Source of the DNA: Acidimicrobiia bacterium
Lineage (GTDB): Bacteria; Actinomycetota; Acidimicrobiia; Acidimicrobiales; JAHEJN01
NCBI GenBank assembly: GCA_029861625.1
Contig: JAOTZB010000005.1
Location: 1 to 39,469 of the forward strand
Length of the DNA stretch: 39,469 bases
Direction: 5' to 3'
Part shown: one piece after another, positions 27,320 to 36,645 of the stretch
Position numbering within the stretch: the stretch's first letter is position 1
Layout of the letters: every line of letters starts with the position of its first letter
The notes under the pieces: generated by a model
Seen by the model: only the letters and a program-made list of their open reading frames with translations
Told to the model about the DNA's origin: nothing
Database searches by the model: none
Made by a program: the position numbers and the translations under genes

Positions 27320-28273
27320 TCAGGCGAGGGCCTCGGCGAGCTCTTCGTGGGCACACGACCCGCCACTTGTCCTCGTGAGCACCTCGACACCGTCGGCGGC
27401 GACGACCATGGTGTGCTCGAACTGAGCGGTTCGCCGACCGTCGCTGGTCACCGCGGTCCATGCGTCGTCCCAGATGTGCACGCCGATCTCGCCGAGAGTG
27501 AGCATGGGCTCGATGGTGAAGCTCATACCCTCCTGCATGGGCAGCGTGAAGGTCCGTTCGTAGTAGTGCGGGATCTGCAAGGACGTGTGGAACTCGGTAC
27601 CGACGCCGTGACCGATGAAGTCGCGGACCACCCCGAGGTCGAACCGGCGGGCATGGGTCTCGATCGCCCGGCCGATGGCGTTGAACGGCACGCCGGGGCC
27701 CACCTCGTCGATGGCGAGCTCGAGCGCGCGTCGCGTTTCGCGGACCAGCGTGCGGGAGTGGTCGTCGACGTCGCCGACGAGGAGTGTGACCGAGGTATCG
27801 CCGTGCACGCCGTCGATGTAGGCGGTGACGTCGATGTTGACGATGTCACCGTCCTGGAGCTGACGGGAGTCGGGGATGCCGTGGCAGATGACCTCGTTGA
27901 CCGAGGTGCAGACCGACTTCGGATAACCCCGATACCCGAGTGGACTCGGGTACGCGCCCCGCACGACGTGAGCTTCGTGAGCGATCTGATCGAGCTTCTC
28001 GGTCGAGACGCCGGGGGCGACCTCGCGACCGACCTCGAGGAGGATCTCGGCACCGACCGCACCCGCCTTTCGCATACGCGCGAGCTCGTCGGCGGTGCGG
28101 ATCGGCGATGAAACCGAGGGTCCGGGCTCGCCGCCGGGGAGCGTGACATACGGCGGCCGGGCGATGGTGGCCGGCACCGTACGCATGGGCGAAACGAGTC
28201 CGAGGCGAACGGGCGGATCGCTCACCGGGACGTCGGTGCGCACTCTCGGGGGTCGGCGCTTGCGCTTGGCCAT
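27320..28273 (-). CDS. map: Type I methionine aminopeptidase with N-terminal extension
   Basis: LDQIAHEAHVVRGAYPSPLGYRGYPKSVCTSVNEVICHGIPDSRQLQDGDIVNIDVTAYIDGVHGDTSVT...GHGVGTEFH...MSFTIEPM. Confidence 0.96.
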   Translation of the reverse strand: MAKRKRRPPRVRTDVPVSDPPVRLGLVSPMRTVPATIARPPYVTLPGGEPGPSVSSPIRTADELARMRKAGAVGAEILLEVGREVAPGVSTEKLDQIAHEAHVVRGAYPSPLGYRGYPKSVCTSVNEVICHGIPDSRQLQDGDIVNIDVTAYIDGVHGDTSVTLLVGDVDDHSRTLVRETRRALELAIDEVGPGVPFNAIGRAIETHARRFDLGVVRDFIGHGVGTEFHTSLQIPHYYERTFTLPMQEGMSFTIEPMLTLGEIGVHIWDDAWTAVTSDGRRTAQFEHTMVVAADGVEVLTRTSGGSCAHEELAEALA

Positions 28274-28294
28274 CCGCTCAGCTTACGCCGCGGC

Positions 28295-29071
28295 TCAGCC
28301 CATCGGCTTCGGGAAGCGTTGCTGGAGTCGTTGCATGCCGTGGATCCAACGGTCGGGATCGTCGGCCTTTCGCTTGATGTAGTCGCGGACCGACGGGTGC
28401 GGGGTGATGAGGAACTCCTCGGCCGCGATGGCCGCCGCGACCGCGGCTGCGACGTCGTCGGGCTCGAGGATGCCGTCGACGCCTGCGACGCCACCGGCGT
28501 CCATGCCGGCAATCATGGCGGTGTTGACGGCTTGCGGGCAGAGCACCGACACGCTGATGCCCTGGTCGCCGTGGGTGATCGCCAGCCATTCGGCCAGGCT
28601 GACCGCCGCGGCCTTGGTGACTGCGTACGGCGCCGAACCCAGCTGGGTGAGCAGGCCCGCCGCCGAGGCGGTGTTCACGAGATAGCCCCGGCCCCGTTCG
28701 ATCATGCCGGGAAGCACGGCCCGGGCCGCGTGCACGTGGGCCATCACGTTGATGTCCCAGATCGCCTGCCATTCATCGGTGGGCAGCTCGACACCACCCG
28801 CCATGCCGATGCCCGCGTTCGAGCAGAAGATGTCGATCGGGCCGAGCTCGGCCTCGACGCTCGCCACGACCCGTTCGACATCGGCCTGGCGGCGGAGGTC
28901 GGCCTGCAGTGCCAACCCCCCGATGTCGGTGGCCACGGCCGTGGCCCGGTCGAGATCGAGATCGACCACGGCCACGCCCCGTGCGCCGTCGGCCGCGAAC
29001 CGGCGGGCGATGGCCTCACCGATGCCGCCCGCCCCGCCCGTGACGACCACTACCTTCCCGACGATGTCCAT
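28295..29071 (-). CDS. SDR family oxidoreductase
   Basis: MDIVGKVVVVTGGAGGIGEAIARRFAADGA...YAVTKAA (YxxxK). ATG at 29071; upstream extension is out-of-frame shadow. Confidence 0.93.
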   Translation of the reverse strand: MDIVGKVVVVTGGAGGIGEAIARRFAADGARGVAVVDLDLDRATAVATDIGGLALQADLRRQADVERVVASVEAELGPIDIFCSNAGIGMAGGVELPTDEWQAIWDINVMAHVHAARAVLPGMIERGRGYLVNTASAAGLLTQLGSAPYAVTKAAAVSLAEWLAITHGDQGISVSVLCPQAVNTAMIAGMDAGGVAGVDGILEPDDVAAAVAAAIAAEEFLITPHPSVRDYIKRKADDPDRWIHGMQRLQQRFPKPMG

Positions 29072-29124
29072 GTGTTCGTCCTCCTCGACTCCCGCGATCC
29101 GGGTGGACCGGAAGGAGTGCTCGG

Positions 29125-29577
29125 TCAGCGGAGATACCGGCTCACGACCTCGGCGACGCACGCCGGTTTGTCGCTGTCCTCGACTTCGATCGTGATCCGC
29201 GCCGTGACCTGGTAGCCACCCGCGACATCGTCGACCGCGATGATCTGGCCGCGGGCCCGGATGTTCGCACCGACGGGCACCGGCGACGGGAACCGGACCT
29301 TGTTGGTGCCGTAGTTGACGCCCATCGACATGTCGGTGACGGTGAGCAGGCTCGGGAGCAGGGCGCTGACGAGCGACAGGGTGAGATAGCCGTGCGCGAT
29401 CGTGCCGCCGAAGGGACCGGACGCCGCCCGCTCGGTGTCGACATGGATCCACTGGTGATCGCCGGTGGCGTCGGCGAAGCGGTCGACTCGTTCCTGGGTG
29501 ACCTGCATCCAGTCGGTGTGACCGAGATCGGTTCCGATCGCCCCGGGGAGCTCGTCGACGGCGACCTGGGCTCCCAT
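29125..29577 (-). CDS. MaoC-like (R)-hydratase / hotdog dehydratase
   Basis: LGHTDWMQVTQERVDRFADATGDHQWIHVDTERAASGPFGGTIAHGYLTLSL. ATG at 29577 preceded by AAGGAGG. Confidence 0.93.
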   Translation of the reverse strand: MGAQVAVDELPGAIGTDLGHTDWMQVTQERVDRFADATGDHQWIHVDTERAASGPFGGTIAHGYLTLSLVSALLPSLLTVTDMSMGVNYGTNKVRFPSPVPVGANIRARGQIIAVDDVAGGYQVTARITIEVEDSDKPACVAEVVSRYLR

Positions 29578-29626
29578 CTGTCCTCCTTGCAGTTCTCCGG
29601 TCTGCGGTGTTCCGGTGCTCATGGTG

Positions 29627-30400
29627 TCAGGACGGCCACACAGGGTTGCGTTTGTCCAAGAAGGCGCCGATGCCCTCCTGCGCGTTGTCGTCGGCGGCGT
29701 TGGCCGCCATGACCGTTCGGGTGTAGTCGTAGGCGTCGGGCTCGGACATGTCGATCTGGCGATGGAAGGCCTCCTTACCGACCGCGATCGTCGCCCGACT
29801 GAACCGCGTGATGCGCGCCACCAAGTCGTCGACGGCGGCATCCAGCTCGGCCCGGGGAACCACCCGGTTGACGAGGCCCCAATCGGCCGCCGTGTCCGCG
29901 GTGATCGGCTCGCCGGTGAGCAGCATCTCCATCGCCCGCTTGCGCCCGACGGCGCGCGAGATGGGCACCATCGGAGTCGAGCAGAACAGCCCGATACGGA
30001 CGCCGGGTGTGGCGAACGACGACGTGTCGCTCGCGACGACGAGATCGCACGACGCCACGAGCTGGCAGCCGGCGGCGGTGGCGATGCCATCGACCTTGGC
30101 CACGACCGGCTGGGGCACATCGTGAATGGTCTGCATGAGCTCGGCGCACGCCGCGAACAGCTCGTCGTAGAATCGGGCCGGTCGATCGATCATCTCGCTC
30201 ATGTCGTGACCGGCGGAGAACGCTGGTCCCTCGGCGTCGATCACGATGACCTGGGCGCCAGGGTCCGCCGACAGGGACCGCAGCGCCGCGGTGATCCCCG
30301 TCATCGTTGCGAGACTCAACGCATTGCGTCGATCGGGATTCGAAAGGGTGATCGAGGCACGCGGCGCCTCGATGCAGACTCTCACGGCGTCACTCGTCAT
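29627..30400 (-). CDS. Enoyl-CoA hydratase/isomerase family protein
   Basis: MTSDAVRVCIEAPRASITLSNPDRRNALSLATMTGI...AFSAGHDMSEM...KVDGIATAAGCQLVASCDLVVAS. Confidence 0.93.
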   Translation of the reverse strand: MTSDAVRVCIEAPRASITLSNPDRRNALSLATMTGITAALRSLSADPGAQVIVIDAEGPAFSAGHDMSEMIDRPARFYDELFAACAELMQTIHDVPQPVVAKVDGIATAAGCQLVASCDLVVASDTSSFATPGVRIGLFCSTPMVPISRAVGRKRAMEMLLTGEPITADTAADWGLVNRVVPRAELDAAVDDLVARITRFSRATIAVGKEAFHRQIDMSEPDAYDYTRTVMAANAADDNAQEGIGAFLDKRNPVWPS

Positions 30401-30464
30401 CGCGTCCACACTAGGTGCGCACGGTTCGTCCGTGCCGCCGCCGGCTCGGCTATACCAATGGGCC

Positions 30465-31415
30465 ATGTCTGCAGGTGGATCGACCCGCGCCATAGTCGCC
30501 GCTCTCTTCGCGAATCTCGGCATCGCCATCGCCAAGTTCGTCGGATTCATCGTCACCGGCTCGGCATCGATGCTCGCGGAGTCGGTCCACTCCGGGGCCG
30601 ACACCACGAACCAGGTTCTGTTGTTGTGGGGTGGGCGCCAGGCGCGACGCGAGCCGACGGCCCAGCATCCATTCGGTTTCGGCCGGGAGCGGTACTTCTG
30701 GTCGTTCGTCGTGGCGGTGGTGTTGTTCGCGCTCGGATCCGTCTTCGCGATATTCGAGGGCATCGACAAGATCCGCCACCCCCACGAGCTCGAGAGCCTG
30801 GCCTGGGCCATCGGCATCCTGGTTTTCGGCATCTTCCTGGAAGGGTTCTCCCTGCGGACCGCGATCGTCGAGTCCGCTCGCGTCAAGGGCGACATCGGCT
30901 GGATCGGGTTCATTCGTCGCTCCCGCTCGCCCGAGCTGCCCGTCGTGTTGCTGGAGGACACCGGTGCGATGATCGGCCTCGTGCTCGCCCTGACCGCCGT
31001 GCTGCTCGCCGACATCACCGGCAACGCCGTCTTCGACGGCATCGGAACCCTGGCGATCGGGATCCTGCTCGGATTCATCGCCGTCATCCTCGCCATCGAG
31101 ATGAAGAGCCTGCTCGTCGGCGAAGCCGCGATCGCACCCGATCGGCGCAAGATCGTCGACGCCATCGAGTCGACACCGTCGGTCGACCGGATCATCCACA
31201 TGCGCACCCAGCACATCGGCCCCGAGGAGCTGCTGGTTGCCGGCAAGATCCACTTCGCCGGAAGGCTCTCGAACGAGGAGCTCACCGACGCGATCGATGC
31301 TGCCGAGAACGCAATCCGCGACGCGGTCCCGATCGCGAGGCTCATCTACCTCGAGCCCGATTTCTTCGAGGACGACTACGTGCGACCGACCGGGGACGAC
31401 GACGACCACGGCTGA
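30465..31415 (+). CDS. Cation diffusion facilitator family transporter
   Basis: ALFANLGIAIAKFVGFIVTGSASMLAESVHSGADTTNQVLLLWGGRQA...VLLEDTGAMIGLVLALTAVLLADITGNAVFDGIGTLAIG. Confidence 0.92.
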   Translation: MSAGGSTRAIVAALFANLGIAIAKFVGFIVTGSASMLAESVHSGADTTNQVLLLWGGRQARREPTAQHPFGFGRERYFWSFVVAVVLFALGSVFAIFEGIDKIRHPHELESLAWAIGILVFGIFLEGFSLRTAIVESARVKGDIGWIGFIRRSRSPELPVVLLEDTGAMIGLVLALTAVLLADITGNAVFDGIGTLAIGILLGFIAVILAIEMKSLLVGEAAIAPDRRKIVDAIESTPSVDRIIHMRTQHIGPEELLVAGKIHFAGRLSNEELTDAIDAAENAIRDAVPIARLIYLEPDFFEDDYVRPTGDDDDHG

Positions 31416-31465
31416 CGCCGCCGGTGGGGTTTGACACGTGCGCGCGCAGGGGCTGGCATTGCGTC

Positions 31466-32452
31466 ATGTTCCGAGCGCTGCTCCTCGAGAAGACCGCTGA
31501 CGACGTGACGTGTCGGGTTGTCGACCTCGACGACGACCGGCTCCCCGACGGCAACGTCACCATTGCGGTCGACTACTCGACGCTGAACTACAAGGACGCG
31601 CTGGCCATCACGAACACGTCTCCGATCGTGCGCGCGTGGCCGATGGTGCCCGGTGTCGACCTCGCCGGCGTCGTCGAAGCGAGCGCCGACGACCGGTACG
31701 CTCCCGGCGATCGTGTCGTCCTGAACGGCTGGGAGATCGGCGAGACCCGGTGGGGTGGGCTCACGACGCACACCCGAGTCGACGCCGACTGGCTCGTGCA
31801 CCTCCCCGACGCGATCTCGACCCGCCAGGCCATGGCGATCGGCACAGCCGGCTACACGGCGATGTTGTGCGTTCTCGCACTCGAGGAACACGACGTCAGC
31901 CCCGAACAGGGGCCCGTCGTCGTGACAGGAGCAGCCGGCGGCGTCGGCAGCGTGGCGATCGCGATCCTCTCGGGCCTGGGCCACGAGGTGCACGCCGTCA
32001 CCGGGAGAGCCGACGAACAAGGCGACTACCTCCGAGCGCTGGGCGCGGCCGAGATCATCGATCGCGCCACGCTCACCGATCCGCCCCGCCCGCTCGGCCG
32101 GGCGACGTGGTCCGGTGGGATCGATGCCGTCGGCGGCACCATCCTCGCCAACGTCTTGTCGATGACGAAACCGCATGGATGCGTCGCGGCATGCGGGCTC
32201 GTGCAGAGCATGGACCTGCCGACGTCGGTCGCGCCGTTCATCCTCCGCGGCGTCGCGCTCGCCGGCGTGAACTCGGTCTACGAACCAGTCGAACGGCGCC
32301 GACAGGCGTGGAGTCGCCTCGCGAGCGACCTCGATCCGGACCGACTGGAGTCGATGATCGGCGAGATCGGTCTCACTGATGTCACCGATGTCGCACCGAG
32401 CTTTCTCGACGGCTCGGTCAAGGGCCGGATCGTCGTCGACGTCCGCCGCTGA
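31466..32452 (+). CDS. MDR family NADPH oxidoreductase, acrylyl-CoA reductase (AcuI/YhdH)-like
   Basis: MFRALLLEKTADDVTCRVVDLDDDRLPDGNVTIAVDYSTLNYKDALAIT...VVVTGAAGGVGSVAIAILSGLGHEVHAVTGR. Confidence 0.92.
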   Translation: MFRALLLEKTADDVTCRVVDLDDDRLPDGNVTIAVDYSTLNYKDALAITNTSPIVRAWPMVPGVDLAGVVEASADDRYAPGDRVVLNGWEIGETRWGGLTTHTRVDADWLVHLPDAISTRQAMAIGTAGYTAMLCVLALEEHDVSPEQGPVVVTGAAGGVGSVAIAILSGLGHEVHAVTGRADEQGDYLRALGAAEIIDRATLTDPPRPLGRATWSGGIDAVGGTILANVLSMTKPHGCVAACGLVQSMDLPTSVAPFILRGVALAGVNSVYEPVERRRQAWSRLASDLDPDRLESMIGEIGLTDVTDVAPSFLDGSVKGRIVVDVRR

Positions 32453-32494
32453 CGAGGCGGGCACCGCTCCCGGGCCGCGCTACCGTCTGTCGGC

Positions 32495-33094
32495 GTGAGC
32501 GACGAATCACGCAAGCCCTCGCCCCAGCAAGACCTGGCCGCGCTCCTGTCGAATCCCGACGCGATGCGCTTCATCGCCTTCGGCGCCCGCACGATGGGTC
32601 GTTTCGTCGAGACCGGGCGCGATATCAGCCGCGTCGCCATGGCCGGGTTGACCCCACCCAGCACGCCGCCGCCGACCCCGCCGCCGAGCGCCGATCACAC
32701 CGCCCCGAGCATTCCCGCAGGCACGCTGCTCGTCCCCGTCGAGGCCTGGAACCGCATGCTCGATCAGCTCGGCAACCTGCACGAAGCCGGCCGCGAGCTC
32801 GCGGAAGCCCGCGAACGGGCCGGGCGGGCCGAGGCCACAGCCGAATTCCAGGCCGAGCGGCGCCAGATCGCCGAGGAGACGCTCGCGCAGCTCCAGGCCG
32901 ACCTCGACGTGCTGCGGACCGCCGCCGAGAACGAGCCGGCGCCCGCCGCGGTGCCGGCCCCATCGCCTGCGCCGGCACTGCCGACCGAACCGGTTCCGTC
33001 CGCCGTGGCCGCAACCGGAACGCCGGGCAACGAGGCCCCGACGACCAGGACCCACCGAGTCCGCATGCGCCTCATCCGGATACTCGAGCGCTGA
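32495..33094 (+). CDS. Hypothetical protein with Pro-rich linkers and coiled coil
   Basis: GTG start; MSDESRKPSPQQDLAALLSNPDAMRFIAFGARTMGRFVETGRDI...LDQLGNLHEAGRELAEARERAGRAEATAEFQAERRQIAEETLAQLQADLDVLR. Confidence 0.75.
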   Translation: MSDESRKPSPQQDLAALLSNPDAMRFIAFGARTMGRFVETGRDISRVAMAGLTPPSTPPPTPPPSADHTAPSIPAGTLLVPVEAWNRMLDQLGNLHEAGRELAEARERAGRAEATAEFQAERRQIAEETLAQLQADLDVLRTAAENEPAPAAVPAPSPAPALPTEPVPSAVAATGTPGNEAPTTRTHRVRMRLIRILER

Positions 33095-33157
33095 GCCTCC
33101 GGGTCGCGTCACGCGCGAGCCCGACAGCGACACGCGGGCTTCTGTACCATCCGGGCC

Positions 33158-34327
33158 ATGACCATGACCGATGCTGCCGCGCCAGCCACGAAACCTCCCC
33201 GGTGGACCCATCAGTGGAAGGAGCTGTACGAGGAGGTCATCACGAGCGGGCTGTGCACGGGCTGTGCCGGCTGCGTCATTTCATGCCCCCACGACGTCAT
33301 CGGCTACAAGCACGAGCCGGGTGAGTACAAGCCGTTCCATCTCGAAGAGGAATTGGGGCCCGACAACTGCATCCACGGCGAGAAGGGATGCACCTCATGT
33401 ACCCGGGCTTGCCCGCGTTTTCGGGCGTGGGAACCCGAAGCCGACGAGCACCTCTTCGGCCGCGCGCGACATGCCGACGAGCCATCGGGCATCTACAAGG
33501 ACGTGCTGCTCACACGAGCGAGCGACGATTTCGTGTACGAGATCGGCCAGGACGGCGGTCTCGTCTCTGCCATCCTCATCTGGTGCCTCGAGAACGGGAT
33601 CATCGACGGGGCGCTCACCTCCTTGGTCGAGGGCGGCGACGAGGGAGGCTGGAAGGCGGTTCCGGGCGTCGCCACCGATCGCGACGAGGTCCTTCGTGGC
33701 GCGGGCAGCCGGTACACCTACTCGGCGAACACGCTCGCATTTCCGGAGGCCCGCGAACGAGGGCTCGAGAACCTGGCCCTGGTGGGCATGAGCTGCCAGA
33801 CCTCGATCGGACCGGTCATGTGGCACCGCAAGGTCGGCAAGGTCGGCAAGCCGATCAAGTTGAACATCGGGCTGTTGTGCTCGAAGAGCTTCGACGACTC
33901 GATCTTCGACGAGCTCTTCGAGACGAAGTATGCGCTGGCCAAGGATCAGATCGCGAAGATGAACATCAAGGGTGTCTTCCAGATCTGGATGAAGAACGGC
34001 GACTACCACGAGGTCAACCTGAAGGAGTGCCACGCCTGGACCCGTGAGGGCTGCAACCACTGCCCCGACTTCGCCGCCGAACACGCCGACATCTCCACCG
34101 GCGGCATCGGCGATGCCACCGACTGGACCCTGACGATCGTCCGCACCGAGCTCGGACGTCAGATCATCATCAAGATGCTCGAGGAAGGTGTCATCGAGGG
34201 CAAACCGGGCGATGCCGACCCCGGCGCCATCGCTCTCATGCACCGTCTCGCGACGAAGAGCCGCGAGCGGTGGCCGGGTTGGGCCGCGGTCGACGCACGC
34301 CTCGGGCTCCCCGAACGCAAGCCGTGA
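33158..34327 (+). CDS. Coenzyme F420 hydrogenase/dehydrogenase beta-subunit (FrhB)-family protein with N-terminal Fe-S cysteine motifs
   Basis: CTGCAGCVISCPHDVIGY and CIHGEKGCTSCTRACPRF cysteine motifs; ENLALVGMSCQTSIGPVM; FrhB C-terminal region CHAWTREGCNHCPDFAAEHADISTGGIG. Confidence 0.92.
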   Translation: MTMTDAAAPATKPPRWTHQWKELYEEVITSGLCTGCAGCVISCPHDVIGYKHEPGEYKPFHLEEELGPDNCIHGEKGCTSCTRACPRFRAWEPEADEHLFGRARHADEPSGIYKDVLLTRASDDFVYEIGQDGGLVSAILIWCLENGIIDGALTSLVEGGDEGGWKAVPGVATDRDEVLRGAGSRYTYSANTLAFPEARERGLENLALVGMSCQTSIGPVMWHRKVGKVGKPIKLNIGLLCSKSFDDSIFDELFETKYALAKDQIAKMNIKGVFQIWMKNGDYHEVNLKECHAWTREGCNHCPDFAAEHADISTGGIGDATDWTLTIVRTELGRQIIIKMLEEGVIEGKPGDADPGAIALMHRLATKSRERWPGWAAVDARLGLPERKP

Positions 34328-34334
34328 GCGCGGC

Positions 34335-34655
34335 TCAGCTCGCGTTGCGGATGCAGTCGGCGAAGATCTGGGAGAACTGGTCGGGGAAGGCGGCGTCGAT
34401 GTTCTCGCGGAGCGTGTCGTCGAATTCCTTGAACTCGGCGTAGCTGATGGTCGTCGATATCTCGGCGTAGGCGCACTCGCACACCGCGACGAGGCCGGCC
34501 TGGGCCTCGGTGTCGTCATCGGAGCCCGATGCGACGCAGCCCTCGATGAAATTGTCCTGGACCGTCTGGTCGTAGTCCTCTGGATTACCCGATCCGGCGC
34601 AGGCCGCCGCAACGAACGCGAGCGACGAGATGACGACGAGCAGACGTGTTCTCAC
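34335..34655 (-). CDS. Small predicted lipoprotein, 106 aa
   Basis: MRTRLLVVISSLAFVAAACAGSG lipobox; conserved-looking Cys pattern GCVAS...CECAYAE...DCIRNAS. Confidence 0.8.
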   Translation of the reverse strand: MRTRLLVVISSLAFVAAACAGSGNPEDYDQTVQDNFIEGCVASGSDDDTEAQAGLVAVCECAYAEISTTISYAEFKEFDDTLRENIDAAFPDQFSQIFADCIRNAS

Positions 34656-34713
34656 GATCGTGCAGGCTAGTGGTCTGTCCTCGAAATGACGCGGCGCCGG
34701 CGTACCGCGTTGC

Positions 34714-35376
34714 TCAGCCGGTGAGCTCGCGGGCCCGGCCGAAGACCGCGTCGAGCATCGGCTCGGTGAGGCGGCCGGTGAACGTGTTCTGCTGGCTCAC
34801 GTGGAAGCTGCACAACAGGGTGCGGTCATCATCGAGGGGGACCTCGAGACCGTGGCCGAACCGGGGCCGGGATGACACGCCCAGCTCGGTGCACGCCGCG
34901 TTGTAGCCGACCTGGCCCAATGCGAGAATCACGCGCACGCGGGTGAGCGCAGCGAGCTCGCGTTCGAAGTACGGGCGACAGTTCGCCCGTTCCGCGGGAG
35001 TCGGCTTGTTCGCGGGCGGGGCGCACTTGACCGGAGAGGTGATGAACGCGCCATCGAGCTCCAGACCGTCTTCACGATCGGTCGAGACAGGCTGATTCGC
35101 GTAACCGGCCCGATACAGCGCCCGGTAGAGCCAGTCCCCGGATCGGTCGCCGGTGAACATTCGGCCGGTTCTGTTCGCACCGTGCGCTGCGGGCGCCAAG
35201 CCGACGACCAAGAGGCGCGCGTCGGGGTCGCCGAAGCCGGGGACCCCGCGTCCCCAGTACTCCTGGTCGCGGAACGCAGCGCGTTTCTCGAGCGCGATCT
35301 GCTCTCTCCACTCGACCAGACGCGGACACGCCCGGCACTCGCGAACGTCGGCGGCAACTGCGTCGAGTGCGTGCAT
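34714..35376 (-). CDS. Uracil-DNA glycosylase superfamily protein (type 4/5-like, Fe-S)
   Basis: CRACPRLVEWREQIALEKRAAFRDQEYWGRGVPGFGDPDARLLVVGLAPAAHGANRTGRMFTGDRSGDWLYRAL...SPVKCAPPANKPTPAERANCRPYFERELA. ATG at 35376. Confidence 0.93.
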   Translation of the reverse strand: MHALDAVAADVRECRACPRLVEWREQIALEKRAAFRDQEYWGRGVPGFGDPDARLLVVGLAPAAHGANRTGRMFTGDRSGDWLYRALYRAGYANQPVSTDREDGLELDGAFITSPVKCAPPANKPTPAERANCRPYFERELAALTRVRVILALGQVGYNAACTELGVSSRPRFGHGLEVPLDDDRTLLCSFHVSQQNTFTGRLTEPMLDAVFGRARELTG

Positions 35377-35474
35377 CGGCGTCACCTTAGGGGCGAGTGA
35401 TGCCGCAACCCACACGAGCGTCCGGGGCATCGGGCCCTGCCGACCCGCATCGTCTCCCCGGTAGCGTGTCGACC

Positions 35475-36132
35475 ATGGCGAGAGGCACTCAGGGTCGCCC
35501 GAACGCGACGAAACCGACGACCGTGCTGTTCGTACGCCACGGCCAGACCCCGACCACCGGAGCGGTCCTTCCCGGGCGCACCCCGGGGCTCCATCTCGGC
35601 GACACCGGTGTGAAGCAGGCCGAGCAGGCTGCTCGGCGCATCGCCGAGCTCGGGTCGGTCGCAGCGGTGTACTCGTCGCCGATGGAACGGGCTCGCGAGA
35701 CCGCCGCTCCGATCGCCAGGGCATGCCGGCTGCGGGTCCGGACCCAAGGGCCTCCTCGAGTGCGACTTCGGCGACTGGACCGGAAAGAAGCTGTCGGGCC
35801 TGCGCAAGCTCACCGCGTGGGGAGCTGTGCAACGACATCCATCAGGCTTCCGGTTCCCGCGTGGTGAGTCGTTCGCGGAGATGCAGACCCGCATGGTCGG
35901 GGCGGTGCGCGACCTCACGGCGGCGCACCCGGGTGAGACCATCGTCGTGGTGTCCCACGCCGACACCATCAAGGCGGCCATCGCCGACGCCATGGGTACT
36001 CACCTCGATCACTTCCAACGCATCATCGTCTCGACGTGCTCGATCAGTGCGGTCGTGTACGGCACCGAGGGCACCATCGTGTTGACCGTCAACTCGACCG
36101 GCGACTCGCTGAGGGCGCTCGCGCCTTCCTGA
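35475..36132 (+). pseudogene. MSMEG_4193-like histidine phosphatase, interrupted by a +1 frameshift near 35742-35751
   Basis: Frame 0: MARGTQGRPNATKPTTVLFVRHGQTPTTGAVLPGRTPGLHLGDTGVKQAEQAARRIAEL...SSPMERARETAAPIARACRLRVRTQ. Then frame 1: GLLECDFGDWTGKKLSGLRKLTAWGAVQRHPSGFRFPRGESFAEMQTRM...VSHADTIKAAIADAMG. Removing one base in CCCAAGGG restores one ORF. Confidence 0.85.
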
Positions 36133-36146
36133 CGCCAGGCACCGTG

Positions 36147-36632
36147 ATGAGCAACTCCTACGAGCTCGACGACGTCGACCGCTTCACCGCCGGCACGATC
36201 GGACCGCGCGGTCAACGGGTGTTCTACATCCAGGCCCGAGGCGATGGCTCGGTTGTGAGCCTCCGCCTCGAGAAGCAACAGGTGATCGCACTCGCCGACT
36301 ACCTGGCCGGGGTCCTCGACGACCTGCCGACCGACATCGAGCCGGTACCCGACGCCGATCTCGAGCTGATCGAGCCGGTCGTCGCCGAGTGGGTGGTCGG
36401 CAACATCGGGGTCGCCTACGCCGAGGTCGACGATCGGATCGTGTTGTGGACCGACGAACTGATCGAGGACGACGAGCAGGAACCGGCAACGGCGCGGTTT
36501 CGCATCTCGAGGTCCCGCGTGGCCGCGTTCATCGATCGCGCACGCGAGCTCGTCGCGGCCGGACGGCCACCGTGTCCGTACTGCGGCCGCCCCCTCGACG
36601 GCGACGGCTCGTGGTGTTCGTGTTTCAACTGA
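36147..36632 (+). CDS. DUF3090 family protein
   Basis: MSNSYELDDVDRFTAGTIGPRGQRVFYIQARGDGSVVSLRLEKQQVIALADYLAGVLDDLP...CPYCGRPLDGDGSWCSCFN. Confidence 0.92.
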   Translation: MSNSYELDDVDRFTAGTIGPRGQRVFYIQARGDGSVVSLRLEKQQVIALADYLAGVLDDLPTDIEPVPDADLELIEPVVAEWVVGNIGVAYAEVDDRIVLWTDELIEDDEQEPATARFRISRSRVAAFIDRARELVAAGRPPCPYCGRPLDGDGSWCSCFN

Positions 36633-36645
36633 GGCCGCACCGGCC

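Noticed and set aside
29627-31345. 572-aa minus-strand ORF
   Set aside because: Real enoyl-CoA hydratase starts at 30400; the upstream portion is antisense to the CDF transporter.
29615-32452. 945-aa + strand ORF
   Set aside because: Only the C-terminal part (from 31466) is a real protein (AcuI-like). The upstream part is antisense to ECH and out of frame with the CDF gene.
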